From positions 1 through 15,384 of the forward strand of contig JAISDN010000033.1 of the NCBI GenBank assembly GCA_031264785.1: a DNA stretch of 15,384 nt, written 5' to 3'. The notes beneath the pieces are model-generated. The model ran no database searches, had not been told where the DNA came from, and saw only the letters and a list, made by a program, of their open reading frames with translations. Positions within the stretch are counted from its first letter, which is position 1, and every line of letters begins with the position of its first letter. This document shows positions 7,182 to 12,848 of the stretch, in pieces. The translations under genes were made by a program, and so were the position numbers. Origin of the DNA: Candidatus Nomurabacteria bacterium. GTDB taxonomy: Bacteria; Patescibacteriota; Saccharimonadia; Saccharimonadales; Saccharimonadaceae.

Positions 7182-7745
7182 ATGTATCAACCAACTGATT
7201 TAAAGAAGGGCACAATTATTCAGCTGGACGGGCAGCCGTATCGCGTGGTGGAATATGCCCAAAAAGTGATGGGGCGGGGCGGTTCGATTGTTAATGTTAA
7301 AATTAAGAATTTGGTGACCGGCTCGGTGATTCCCAAGACTTATAAAGGTCAGGATAAAATCGAGGCCGCCGAAGTGAGCAATCAAGTTGCACAATATTTG
7401 TATTCAGACGGTGGCGATTTGCATTTTATGAATCCGGAAAGTTTTGAGCAGTTTCAGGTTGACACGACGTCGGCCGAGGATGTGCCGAAATATATTCGCG
7501 AGGGTGTGGAGGTCCAGCTGCAGTTTTTTGACGGGCGGGTGATTAATGTCGAGCTGCCGACGACGGTCAACCTGAACGTTACCTATACCGAAAATGTGGT
7601 CAAGGGCGACACCACATCCAGCGTTCTGAAGGACGCCCAGACTGATACCGGCATCACGGTCAAAGTGCCAGCTTTTATTAAAACCGGCGACGATATCAAA
7701 GTTGACACTCGCGATGGGTCATATATTGAGCGCGTGAAAGGGTAG
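7182..7745 (+). CDS. efp: Translation elongation factor P
   Basis: Binds between the P and E sites of ribosomes stalled at polyproline and stimulates peptide bond formation. The 187-residue product has the usual three domains: an N-terminal KOW-like domain beginning DLKKGTIIQLDGQPYRVVEY, a middle OB domain (YIREGVEVQLQFFDGRVINVELP) and a C-terminal OB domain ending VPAFIKTGDDIKVDTRDGSYIERV. The tip loop that enters the peptidyl-transferase centre reads KVMGRGG, with Arg at position 32 instead of the Lys of the common PGKG loop. Arg32 is the rhamnosylated residue in EarP-type EF-P, but no EarP gene lies in this window. It follows rpsR by 3 nt with no clear Shine-Dalgarno, so it is probably coupled; rplI more often holds this place. 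Confidence 0.95.
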   Translation: MYQPTDLKKGTIIQLDGQPYRVVEYAQKVMGRGGSIVNVKIKNLVTGSVIPKTYKGQDKIEAAEVSNQVAQYLYSDGGDLHFMNPESFEQFQVDTTSAEDVPKYIREGVEVQLQFFDGRVINVELPTTVNLNVTYTENVVKGDTTSSVLKDAQTDTGITVKVPAFIKTGDDIKVDTRDGSYIERVKG

Positions 7746-7841
7746 TTACATATCAACTTTGGCGATTTTGGGGCGTGTCGCACAATATTTTATTAAGTCG
7801 GTTATAAAATAATACTTGTATAAGTTTTTAAAACTATGTGA

Positions 7842-7847
7842 TATAAT
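7842..7847 (+). promoter_or_regulatory. -10 element for the ABC transporter operon
   Basis: TATAAT ends 6 nt before the ATG at 7854 and forms part of a 10-bp palindrome TATAATTATA (7842-7851). No Shine-Dalgarno is present, so a leaderless mRNA is predicted. TTGTAT at 7816-7821 is a poor -35 with a 20-nt spacer. The 108-nt gap after efp has no convincing terminator hairpin. Confidence 0.6.
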
Positions 7848-7853
7848 TATACT

Positions 7854-8537
7854 ATGATTGAAATTAAGAGGGTTACCAAAGTTTATGGCCAAAAGGGCAA
7901 TGTTTTTACAGCGCTGCATAATATCAGTTATAGCATTCCGGACGGTGCTAGCGTGGCGATTGTTGGCAAAAGTGGTTCGGGCAAGTCAACTTTGATGCAC
8001 GTGATTTCTGGTTTGGATCGTCCGCAAAAGGGCGACGTGGTGATTGACGGGCAGAATATTTTTAGCTGGTCGCAGAATAAAATCGATGCTTTTCGGGCCA
8101 GCGAAATGAGCTTTGTGTTTCAAAGTTTTTTTGTGCAGGGCAATGAGACTTGCGCGAACAATGTCAAATTACCGCTGGAAATTAAGCGAATGCCGGTGGC
8201 CGAGCGCGAAGCTGCGGTTGATCGGGCGCTGCGGGCGGTTGGTTTGATGGATAAGAAAAGCGCCTTGGCGAAAACTTTGTCGGGCGGGCAAAAGCAGCGG
8301 CTGGCCATCGCGCGGGCGATTGTTAATGAACCGAAAATCCTGTTTGCCGACGAGCCAACTGGAAATCTGGACACTGCTACCGGCGCGCAAATTGAAGATT
8401 TGTTGTTTACTTTTAACAAGCAAAAAGCCGCGACTTTGTTTATCGTGACGCACGATGAGGAGTTGGCCAAAAAATGTGACATTCAACTTTTGTTGCGCGA
8501 CGGGGAATTAGTAAAAACTTCCGGAGGTAAAAAATGA
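7854..8537 (+). CDS. ABC transporter ATP-binding protein, MacB/LolD type
   Basis: Cytoplasmic ATPase of an ABC system acting with the permease encoded immediately downstream. The 227-residue product has Walker A GKSGSGKST (38-46), Q-loop FVFQSFF, signature LSGGQ (142-146), Walker B ILFADEP (162-168) with catalytic E167, a D-loop GNLD and the switch histidine in VTHDE (H200). The GNLDT segment and short length are typical of the MacB/LolD/FtsE branch, which couples ATP hydrolysis to mechanotransmission rather than classic transport. Substrate cannot be told; extrusion of peptides, antibiotics or lipoproteins is usual for relatives. Its stop overlaps the permease start (ATGA), showing one operon. 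Confidence 0.94.
   Translation: MIEIKRVTKVYGQKGNVFTALHNISYSIPDGASVAIVGKSGSGKSTLMHVISGLDRPQKGDVVIDGQNIFSWSQNKIDAFRASEMSFVFQSFFVQGNETCANNVKLPLEIKRMPVAEREAAVDRALRAVGLMDKKSALAKTLSGGQKQRLAIARAIVNEPKILFADEPTGNLDTATGAQIEDLLFTFNKQKAATLFIVTHDEELAKKCDIQLLLRDGELVKTSGGKK
8523..8527 (+). promoter_or_regulatory. Shine-Dalgarno GGAGG for the permease gene
   Basis: GGAGG lies 6 nt before the ATG at 8534 and inside the end of the ATPase gene, fixing the ATGA-overlap start. Confidence 0.7.
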
Positions 8538-9388
8538 AACGTTTAGATATTATTCGGCGGGCTTATCGCAATTTGCGACAGTCTAAGGCCCGCACGATTT
8601 TAACGGCTCTGGCTATCGCGGTTGGCGCGACCACAATTTGTTTGGCGCTAGCGGCCGGTAACGGCGGCCGAGATTATATTGAGGGTATGGTTAGCGATGT
8701 GAACACTCAGGAATTAACGGTTTACGGCGAGATTGAAAATGGCGATATGGCGGTGATTTCGCCAGAGGTGGAGGCGCGAATTCGGGCGCTGCCGGAAGTT
8801 GAAAGTATTGAAACTGATGCTGGTCAGTATGAAGATAAGGCGGAGGTGCGCTATATTACGGCCAAAGTTCGAGAGGGTGTTGACACGCGTGAGGTTCAGA
8901 GTAAAGTCGATGATTTTAGCGACAAAATCGTGACTAATTCGGTTTACGACACCAGAAAAAGTTTGTTTGAAGCCATCAATGTGGCCCAGTGGGGACTGAT
9001 TGGTTTTGGGGCTTTGGCAATTTTGGCTTCGGTGTTTGGGATTATTAACACGCAATATATTAGTGTGCTGGAGCGCACTCGAGAGGTCGGGCTAATGAAG
9101 GCGCTGGGGATGCGACGCAAAGATATAGCGCGGTTGTTTCGTTATGAATCGGCTTGGATTGGGTTTTTGGGCGGCGCGATTGGGGTGATTGTGGCTTGTT
9201 TGATTACGCTTTTGAATCCGTTGATTAGCGATTTTCTTAACCTAAACGGCGTGCAAATTTTGAGGATTGACTTTGTGCAGGCCCTGATTTTGATACTCGG
9301 CTTAATGATCGTGGCGGTGTTGTCAGGTTGGTTTCCGGCCCAAAAAGCCGCCAAACTTGACCCGATTGAGGCGCTGCGAACAGAGTAA
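8534..9388 (+). CDS. FtsX/MacB-like ABC transporter permease, short form
   Basis: Membrane partner of the preceding ATPase. The 284-residue protein has an N-terminal helix (about 19-41) after a basic segment, an extracytoplasmic domain of about 100 residues (42-150), and three C-terminal helices (about 152-175, 207-232 and 250-268) typical of the FtsX fold. Between the second and third helices is the family motif ERTREVGLMKALGMRRKDI, and the end WFPAQKAAKLDPIEALR is the usual MacB/FtsX terminus. MacB-type permeases usually have around 400 residues or more, so the extracytoplasmic domain is much reduced. This may reflect a CPR-type compact version or a different partner. Its TAA is one base from the convergent ychF stop. 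Confidence 0.92.
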   Translation: MKRLDIIRRAYRNLRQSKARTILTALAIAVGATTICLALAAGNGGRDYIEGMVSDVNTQELTVYGEIENGDMAVISPEVEARIRALPEVESIETDAGQYEDKAEVRYITAKVREGVDTREVQSKVDDFSDKIVTNSVYDTRKSLFEAINVAQWGLIGFGALAILASVFGIINTQYISVLERTREVGLMKALGMRRKDIARLFRYESAWIGFLGGAIGVIVACLITLLNPLISDFLNLNGVQILRIDFVQALILILGLMIVAVLSGWFPAQKAAKLDPIEALRTE

Positions 9389-9389
9389 A

Positions 9390-10457
9390 TTAGACGTTAA
9401 AACGAAATTCCACCACGTCATCAGATTGCATAACGTAGGTTTTGCCTTCGGTGCGGATTTTGCCGAGAGCACGGGCAGCGGATTCTGAACCAGCGGCGAT
9501 TAGGTCGGGGTAGGAGATAACTTGGGCGGCGATGAAACCTCGCTCGAAATCGGTGTGAATTACACCGGCGGCTTGCGGGGCGGTCGAACCTTTTTTGATA
9601 GTCCAAGCTCGGACTTCTTTTTCCCCAGCGGTCAGGAAACTTTGCAGGTCCAGACAGGCGTAGGCAGCACGGGCCAACTGTTTTAAACCAGATTCTTTAA
9701 CGCCATAATCGGCCAGCAATTCGGCCGCTTCAATGGCGCTCAGCCCGCGCAGCTCTTCTTCCAGCTTGGCGCAGACAAAAATTGATTCAGCCGAATCCAC
9801 AAGTTTGTTCAAGCCGGCTTGTTTTTCGGTATCAGTCAGCCCGTTTTCGTCAACATTGAACACATATATTACCGGTTTAGTGGTCAACAGCTGCAAACCG
9901 TCCAACAATTCCGCATCAGTTTTTTGGGGAATCGTTCCAGATAGCAGTTGACTTTGAACACTAAAAAGATAATCTAGTTTAGTCTTTAGCTTCGGATTAC
10001 TTTTGGCCTCCTTTTGGATTTTGGGAAGGTGGTTTTCCAGAGTTTGAATGTCTGCCAAAATCAGTTCGGTTTGAATGATCTCGATATCACTTTTAGGGTT
10101 GGGCGTGTCCGAAACGTGCTGCACGCCGCTGTCTTCAAAGGCTCGCACCACGTGGACAATGGCGTCGCATTCGCGAATGTTAGCTAGGAACTTATTGCCC
10201 AAACCTTCGCCTTTGCTAGCACCCGCTACTAGCCCGGCGATATCAACGAAGGTCACTGTGGCCGGCACGACTTTGTCGGTCTGGTACATTTTAGCCAAAA
10301 CCGCCAGTCGATCGTCCGGCACGGGCACAATTCCAGTGTTGGGTTCGATGGTCGCGAAAGGGTAATTCGCCGCCAAAGCGCCCGAATCGGTTAGGGCGTT
10401 AAACAGCGTGCTTTTGCCAACATTGGGCAGTCCGATAATTCCAATTGATAAACTCAT
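9390..10457 (-). CDS. ychF: Redox-regulated ATPase YchF (OLA1 family)
   Basis: Universal ribosome-associated P-loop NTPase of the OBG group that prefers ATP. The 355-residue product begins with Walker A GLPNVGKST (9-17), then switch FATIEPNTG, G3 DIAGLVAGASKGEGLGNKFL, an Ala/Leu-rich coiled hairpin and NVDE in the G4 position, where the usual GTP-specific NKxD is altered. The C-terminal TGS-like domain holds VRAWTIKKGSTAPQAAGVIH, DFERGFIAA and DDVVEFRFNV. All hallmarks of the family are present. The likely promoter is an extended -10 TGCTACAAT ending 8 nt before the ATG, with no Shine-Dalgarno. It is divergent from the prepilin peptidase (18 bp) and convergent with the permease (1 bp). Confidence 0.97.
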   Translation of the reverse strand: MSLSIGIIGLPNVGKSTLFNALTDSGALAANYPFATIEPNTGIVPVPDDRLAVLAKMYQTDKVVPATVTFVDIAGLVAGASKGEGLGNKFLANIRECDAIVHVVRAFEDSGVQHVSDTPNPKSDIEIIQTELILADIQTLENHLPKIQKEAKSNPKLKTKLDYLFSVQSQLLSGTIPQKTDAELLDGLQLLTTKPVIYVFNVDENGLTDTEKQAGLNKLVDSAESIFVCAKLEEELRGLSAIEAAELLADYGVKESGLKQLARAAYACLDLQSFLTAGEKEVRAWTIKKGSTAPQAAGVIHTDFERGFIAAQVISYPDLIAAGSESAARALGKIRTEGKTYVMQSDDVVEFRFNV

Positions 10458-10475
10458 ATGTTAATATTGTAGCAT
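10458..10475. promoter_or_regulatory. Overlapping divergent promoters of ychF and the prepilin peptidase
   Basis: The 18-bp gap holds a plus-strand TGT-TAATAT (-10 at 10462-10467) and a minus-strand TGC-TACAAT (-10 at 10466-10471). The hexamers overlap by two bases and each ends 8 nt before its start codon. Any -35 must lie in the opposite gene; none is convincing. Confidence 0.55.
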
Positions 10476-11243
10476 ATGACAGACGTTATTATCGTGGTTT
10501 TTCTATTTATACTTGGCGCTGGGGTAGGTAGTTTTGTTTCGTCGTCCCAAAAGACTGGCCGTAGCAAATGCTCCAAATGCGGGCGGGTTTTAAAATGGCA
10601 CGATCTTGTGCCGATCGTGTCTTTTGGGGTTTTGCGTGGAAAGTGCCGATATTGTTCAAAGCCTATCAAAAAACGATACCCTTCGAGCGAAATTTTGTTC
10701 GGCGCGTTGTTTGGAATTAGTTATTTAAATTGGCCGGGCGGGGCAATCGACACGGTTTTAGGAGGCGTTAGTTTTGCTTTGTGGTTGGTTATCGCGACGC
10801 TCTTTTTAAGCCTCTTTTTGAGCGATTTATACTACCAAAAATTGCCAAATCGTCTCATTTTGATAATTTCGCTGTTTTTGCTAGTTTTTACGGTATTAAC
10901 AGAGATAGTTATTGAACAAAAAATATGTTCAGAAGTGATAATTAGCCACCTTTTAGCCCTATTTCCGATCACGGTTTTGTTCTCGTTTTTGCACCTTATT
11001 TCCAAAGGTAAAATCATTGGTATGGGTGACGCAAAACTCGGTATTCCGATTGCCATATTGTTGACTTGGCAGGGCAGTTTGGCAGTGCTGTTTTTAGCTA
11101 ATATTTTGGCTGCGCTAATAGTTTTTCCGGCTTTGTCCAAAAAGAAAATCAAGCCGAACACAAAAATTGCTTTTGGGCCGTTTTTGATCTTGGCAACGTT
11201 TTTAGTTTTCTTTATGATGGAATTTTTGATGAACTTCTTTTAA
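10476..11243 (+). CDS. pilD: Type IV prepilin peptidase (A24 family)
   Basis: Membrane aspartic protease that removes the leader peptide of type IV pilin-like and pseudopilin precursors. The 255-residue product has an N-terminal helix, a cytoplasmic zinc-type loop with CxxC pairs C32/C35 and C57/C60, the conserved DLVPIVSF, LRGKCRYC and KRYPSSE segments, and the two catalytic aspartates, D117 in SDLYYQKLPN and D185 in GMGDAKLG. About seven or eight membrane helices are predicted. The region normally reading GSFLNVxxxR is degenerate (GSFVSSSQ), so the N-methylation function is uncertain. CPR bacteria commonly encode type IV pili for host attachment or DNA uptake; no pilin gene is in view. The 3' end overlaps the convergent xer gene by 42 nt. 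Confidence 0.93.
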   Translation: MTDVIIVVFLFILGAGVGSFVSSSQKTGRSKCSKCGRVLKWHDLVPIVSFGVLRGKCRYCSKPIKKRYPSSEILFGALFGISYLNWPGGAIDTVLGGVSFALWLVIATLFLSLFLSDLYYQKLPNRLILIISLFLLVFTVLTEIVIEQKICSEVIISHLLALFPITVLFSFLHLISKGKIIGMGDAKLGIPIAILLTWQGSLAVLFLANILAALIVFPALSKKKIKPNTKIAFGPFLILATFLVFFMMEFLMNFF

Positions 11244-12104
11244 ACGCGGATCGGTAATGTGGGTGTAACGCTGGGTGGTGGAAATATTACTGTGGCCCAG
11301 CATATCTTGCACCGAGCGCAAATCCGCGCCGTTCATCAAAAGGTCGGTAGCGAAAGAGTGGCGCAGGGTGTGTGGCGAAACGTGTTTGGTAATGCCAGCG
11401 GCAAAAGCGTATTTTGACACAATCCGCTGCACCGAGCGTGGCGTCAAGCGGCTGATGGTTTTTTTATCAGAAGTCGACAGGCTGATAAATAGCGGCTTTT
11501 CTTGGTCGTGGCGGGTGTCAAGATAGTCTTGCAAGGCCGCCGCAGCGTGTTCGCTGATGAAAATCGGCCGATCTTTTTTGCCCTTGCCGCGCACCATAAA
11601 TTCGCGCCGTTTTATATTGATTTTATCGCGATCGATATTACAGAGTTCCGAAACACGCAGACCACCAGAGAACAGCAATTCCAAAATCGCGCGGTCGCGA
11701 AAATCAATTTCGGACTTTGTGCCAACGGCAGCGAACAGCCGTTCGACTTCTTCGGTTGTCAAATACGAAGTTTCCTTAATCTCGTTTTTGGAAAGGTCGA
11801 TTTTTTCCGGCGCCAAGCTATCGACATCGCGCCGCGCGAGATATTTCAAAAAACTCCGGAGGGCAATCAAGTGGTAGTTTTGGGTGATGGGCGCCAAATT
11901 GTCGCCGTTTTCGTTGCGATAGCGATTCAGCCACAGCCGCCACTTGCGCACCATATTGTAAGTAATTTTATCGACCGTAATGTCGCCGGCAAATTCGATC
12001 AGCCGCTCCAGATAGAGATGGTAATTTTCGGCAGTTTTTTGGGAACGGCCGCGCCCGACCTCAATATCTTCGATAAAATCCATAATCAGTTCAGATAAAT
12101 ACAT
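11202..12104 (-). CDS. xer: Xer-type tyrosine recombinase
   Basis: Site-specific recombinase, most likely resolving chromosome dimers at dif with FtsK. The 300-residue length equals XerC/XerD. The N-terminal SAM-like DNA-binding domain spans about residues 1-95; the catalytic domain holds R150 (GGLRVSEL), K174 (RGKGKKDR), H245 and R248 (HTLRH), H271 (LGHSNIS) and nucleophile Y280 (TQRYTH). All six residues are present. Whether it is XerC, XerD or a sole Xer cannot be decided; an integrase of a mobile element is less likely given the compact Xer length, though it sits beside a tRNA gene. The start has TGC-TATACT with the hexamer ending 6 nt upstream and no Shine-Dalgarno. Confidence 0.93.
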   Translation of the reverse strand: MYLSELIMDFIEDIEVGRGRSQKTAENYHLYLERLIEFAGDITVDKITYNMVRKWRLWLNRYRNENGDNLAPITQNYHLIALRSFLKYLARRDVDSLAPEKIDLSKNEIKETSYLTTEEVERLFAAVGTKSEIDFRDRAILELLFSGGLRVSELCNIDRDKINIKRREFMVRGKGKKDRPIFISEHAAAALQDYLDTRHDQEKPLFISLSTSDKKTISRLTPRSVQRIVSKYAFAAGITKHVSPHTLRHSFATDLLMNGADLRSVQDMLGHSNISTTQRYTHITDPRLKEVHQKFHHKEN

Positions 12105-12110
12105 AGTTTT

Positions 12111-12119
12111 AGTATAGCA
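12111..12119 (-). promoter_or_regulatory. Extended -10 of xer
   Basis: On the minus strand TGC-TATACT, with the hexamer at 12111-12116, 6 nt before the start codon. Leaderless transcription is predicted. The -35 is weak, which an extended -10 can offset. Confidence 0.65.
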
Positions 12120-12124
12120 TAATG

Positions 12125-12130
12125 TATAAT
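12125..12130 (+). promoter_or_regulatory. -10 element of the tRNA-Arg gene
   Basis: TATAAT lies 8 nt before the first tRNA base. It sits back to back with the xer -10, leaving about 8 bp between the two hexamers. Confidence 0.65.
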
Positions 12131-12138
12131 AGGGTTGA

Positions 12139-12214
12139 GGCCCGGTAGCTCAATGGATAGAGCAGGTCCGTCCTAAGGATAAGGTTGTGCGTTCGACTCG
12201 CACCCGGGTCACCA
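12139..12214 (+). tRNA. tRNA-Arg (anticodon CCT)
   Basis: The 76-nt cloverleaf has acceptor GGCCCGG pairing CCGGGTC (one G-U), D stem GCTC/GAGC with GG in the loop, anticodon loop GTCCTAA with anticodon CCT, T arm GTGCG-TTCGACT-CGCAC, and an encoded 3' CCA. It reads the AGG codon. Unusual points are G32 in place of a pyrimidine and a weak first pair in the anticodon stem (G27 opposite A43, then G-U). No long variable arm is present. Confidence 0.93.
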
Positions 12215-12223
12215 GAGAAAACA

Positions 12224-12252
12224 TTGACATTTTGAATCGAGTTTGCTATACT
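12224..12252 (+). promoter_or_regulatory. Near-consensus promoter downstream of tRNA-Arg
   Basis: TTGACA (12224-12229), a 17-nt spacer and TATACT (12247-12252) with TGC directly before it. This is the best promoter match in the window and points at a stretch with no conventional gene. Confidence 0.8.
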
Positions 12253-12258
12253 GATACG

Positions 12259-12342
12259 TGATAAGCATTGAACTGCTTATCGCCGAAAAGAAGAAGCCGG
12301 CAATTGTGGTCGCTGAACCACCCCCGCGGGCTTTTTCTTTTT
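12259..12342 (+). ncRNA. Candidate small structured RNA of about 84 nt (alternatively a leaderless micro-ORF)
   Basis: The predicted transcript opens with a perfect 8-bp hairpin, GATAAGCA-TTGAAC-TGCTTATC (12260-12281). A second long helix pairs AAAAGAAGAAGCC with GGGCTTTTTCTTTT and encloses GTGGT-CGCTGA-ACCAC. The 3' side ends in a U-rich CTTTTTCTTTTT tract, as in an intrinsic terminator. I see no match to 6S, SRP, tmRNA or RNase P RNA. Alternatively, a GTG at 12258, just where the transcript should begin, opens a 50-codon frame to the TAA at 12408-12410; it would run antisense into the neighbouring gene, so I favour the RNA. Confidence 0.5.
12284..12342. terminator. Probable bidirectional terminator
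   Basis: The long imperfect stem with T-rich right arm (plus strand CTTTTTCTTTTT) and, on the minus strand, CTTCTTCTTTT lies between a plus-strand promoter and the stop of a minus-strand gene at 12346. It could end both transcripts, giving complementary 3' ends. Confidence 0.5.
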
Positions 12343-12345
12343 GTG

Positions 12346-12777
12346 TTATTCTTGGTGGCCGGGCGGAAACGTCGACATATGATATTTCTCGCCTTTCCGA
12401 TTTTCTTTAACCTGAACAATAAACTTATGTCCGTCGCGTGTTATTCCATAGAAACGATAGCATTTTTCACTGTCGCGGTAGTAAACTTCAGGGTCGGCGC
12501 GGCTGTTTTTTAGCAGGTCAATACCAGCGGCGTAATATGGCATACGTTGTATTCGATGGCCTAAACGCTTATCATACAAATGATTCCAAAAAGTTTTCAA
12601 AAAAACCTTCTGTTTATCAAAATAAGCCGCCCGTACATAACAGTTACGATTTCCAGTTTGCACATCAATATCGTGATACAGCGACCAAGCTTTTTTACGT
12701 ACCTCAGTGTAGTTTGTGCCGGTGATCCGACCTAAGCGTGACTGATAATATTTGATTTTCGATTCCGGATTTTCCAT
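12346..12777 (-). CDS. Conserved hypothetical protein, possibly BECR-fold RNase-like
   Basis: The 143-residue soluble protein has no membrane helix or signal. Its middle and end, YFDKQKVFLKTFWNHL, RIQRMPYYAAGIDLLKNS, then CYRFYGIT-DG-KFIVQVKE and KYHMSTFPP, resemble a short protein widespread in CPR and other bacteria. The RFxGIT...FxVQVKE...MSxFP ending recalls the barnase-EndoU-ColicinE5/D-RelE (BECR) superfamily, in which phage and toxin RNases occur. This assignment is from memory of pattern and is tentative; no catalytic residues are proven. No antitoxin-like gene is adjacent. The start has TGA-TAAAAT ending 6 nt upstream and no Shine-Dalgarno. It is divergent from the large surface-protein gene across 71 bp. 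Confidence 0.75.
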   Translation of the reverse strand: MENPESKIKYYQSRLGRITGTNYTEVRKKAWSLYHDIDVQTGNRNCYVRAAYFDKQKVFLKTFWNHLYDKRLGHRIQRMPYYAAGIDLLKNSRADPEVYYRDSEKCYRFYGITRDGHKFIVQVKENRKGEKYHMSTFPPGHQE

Positions 12778-12783
12778 AAGCGT

Positions 12784-12792
12784 ATTTTATCA
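12784..12792 (-). promoter_or_regulatory. Extended -10 of the 12777 gene
   Basis: Minus-strand TGA-TAAAAT, with the hexamer at 12784-12789 and 6 nt before the start codon. Leaderless transcription is predicted. Confidence 0.55.
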
Positions 12793-12836
12793 TAAAAAAC
12801 TTCAAAAAGTCCTACACATTCCCATAGTGTTTGTGG

Positions 12837-12842
12837 TATAAT
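12837..12842 (+). promoter_or_regulatory. -10 element of the large surface-protein gene
   Basis: TATAAT preceded by TGG, ending 6 nt before the ATG at 12849. No Shine-Dalgarno and no strong -35 are visible. Confidence 0.65.
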
Positions 12843-12848
12843 GGCGGT

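Noticed and set aside
7842..7851. TATAATTATA palindrome as a repressor operator
   Set aside because: It is explained by the -10 hexamer itself; the flanking symmetry is too weak to claim an operator.
7746..7853. Intrinsic terminator or riboswitch after efp
   Set aside because: Only a weak 4-bp GCGA/TCGC pairing and scattered T-runs were found; no convincing hairpin followed by a T-tract.
12139..12214. Integration site (att) at the 3' end of tRNA-Arg with xer as integrase
   Set aside because: No direct repeat of the tRNA 3' end was seen elsewhere in the window, and the recombinase has the compact 300-residue Xer layout.
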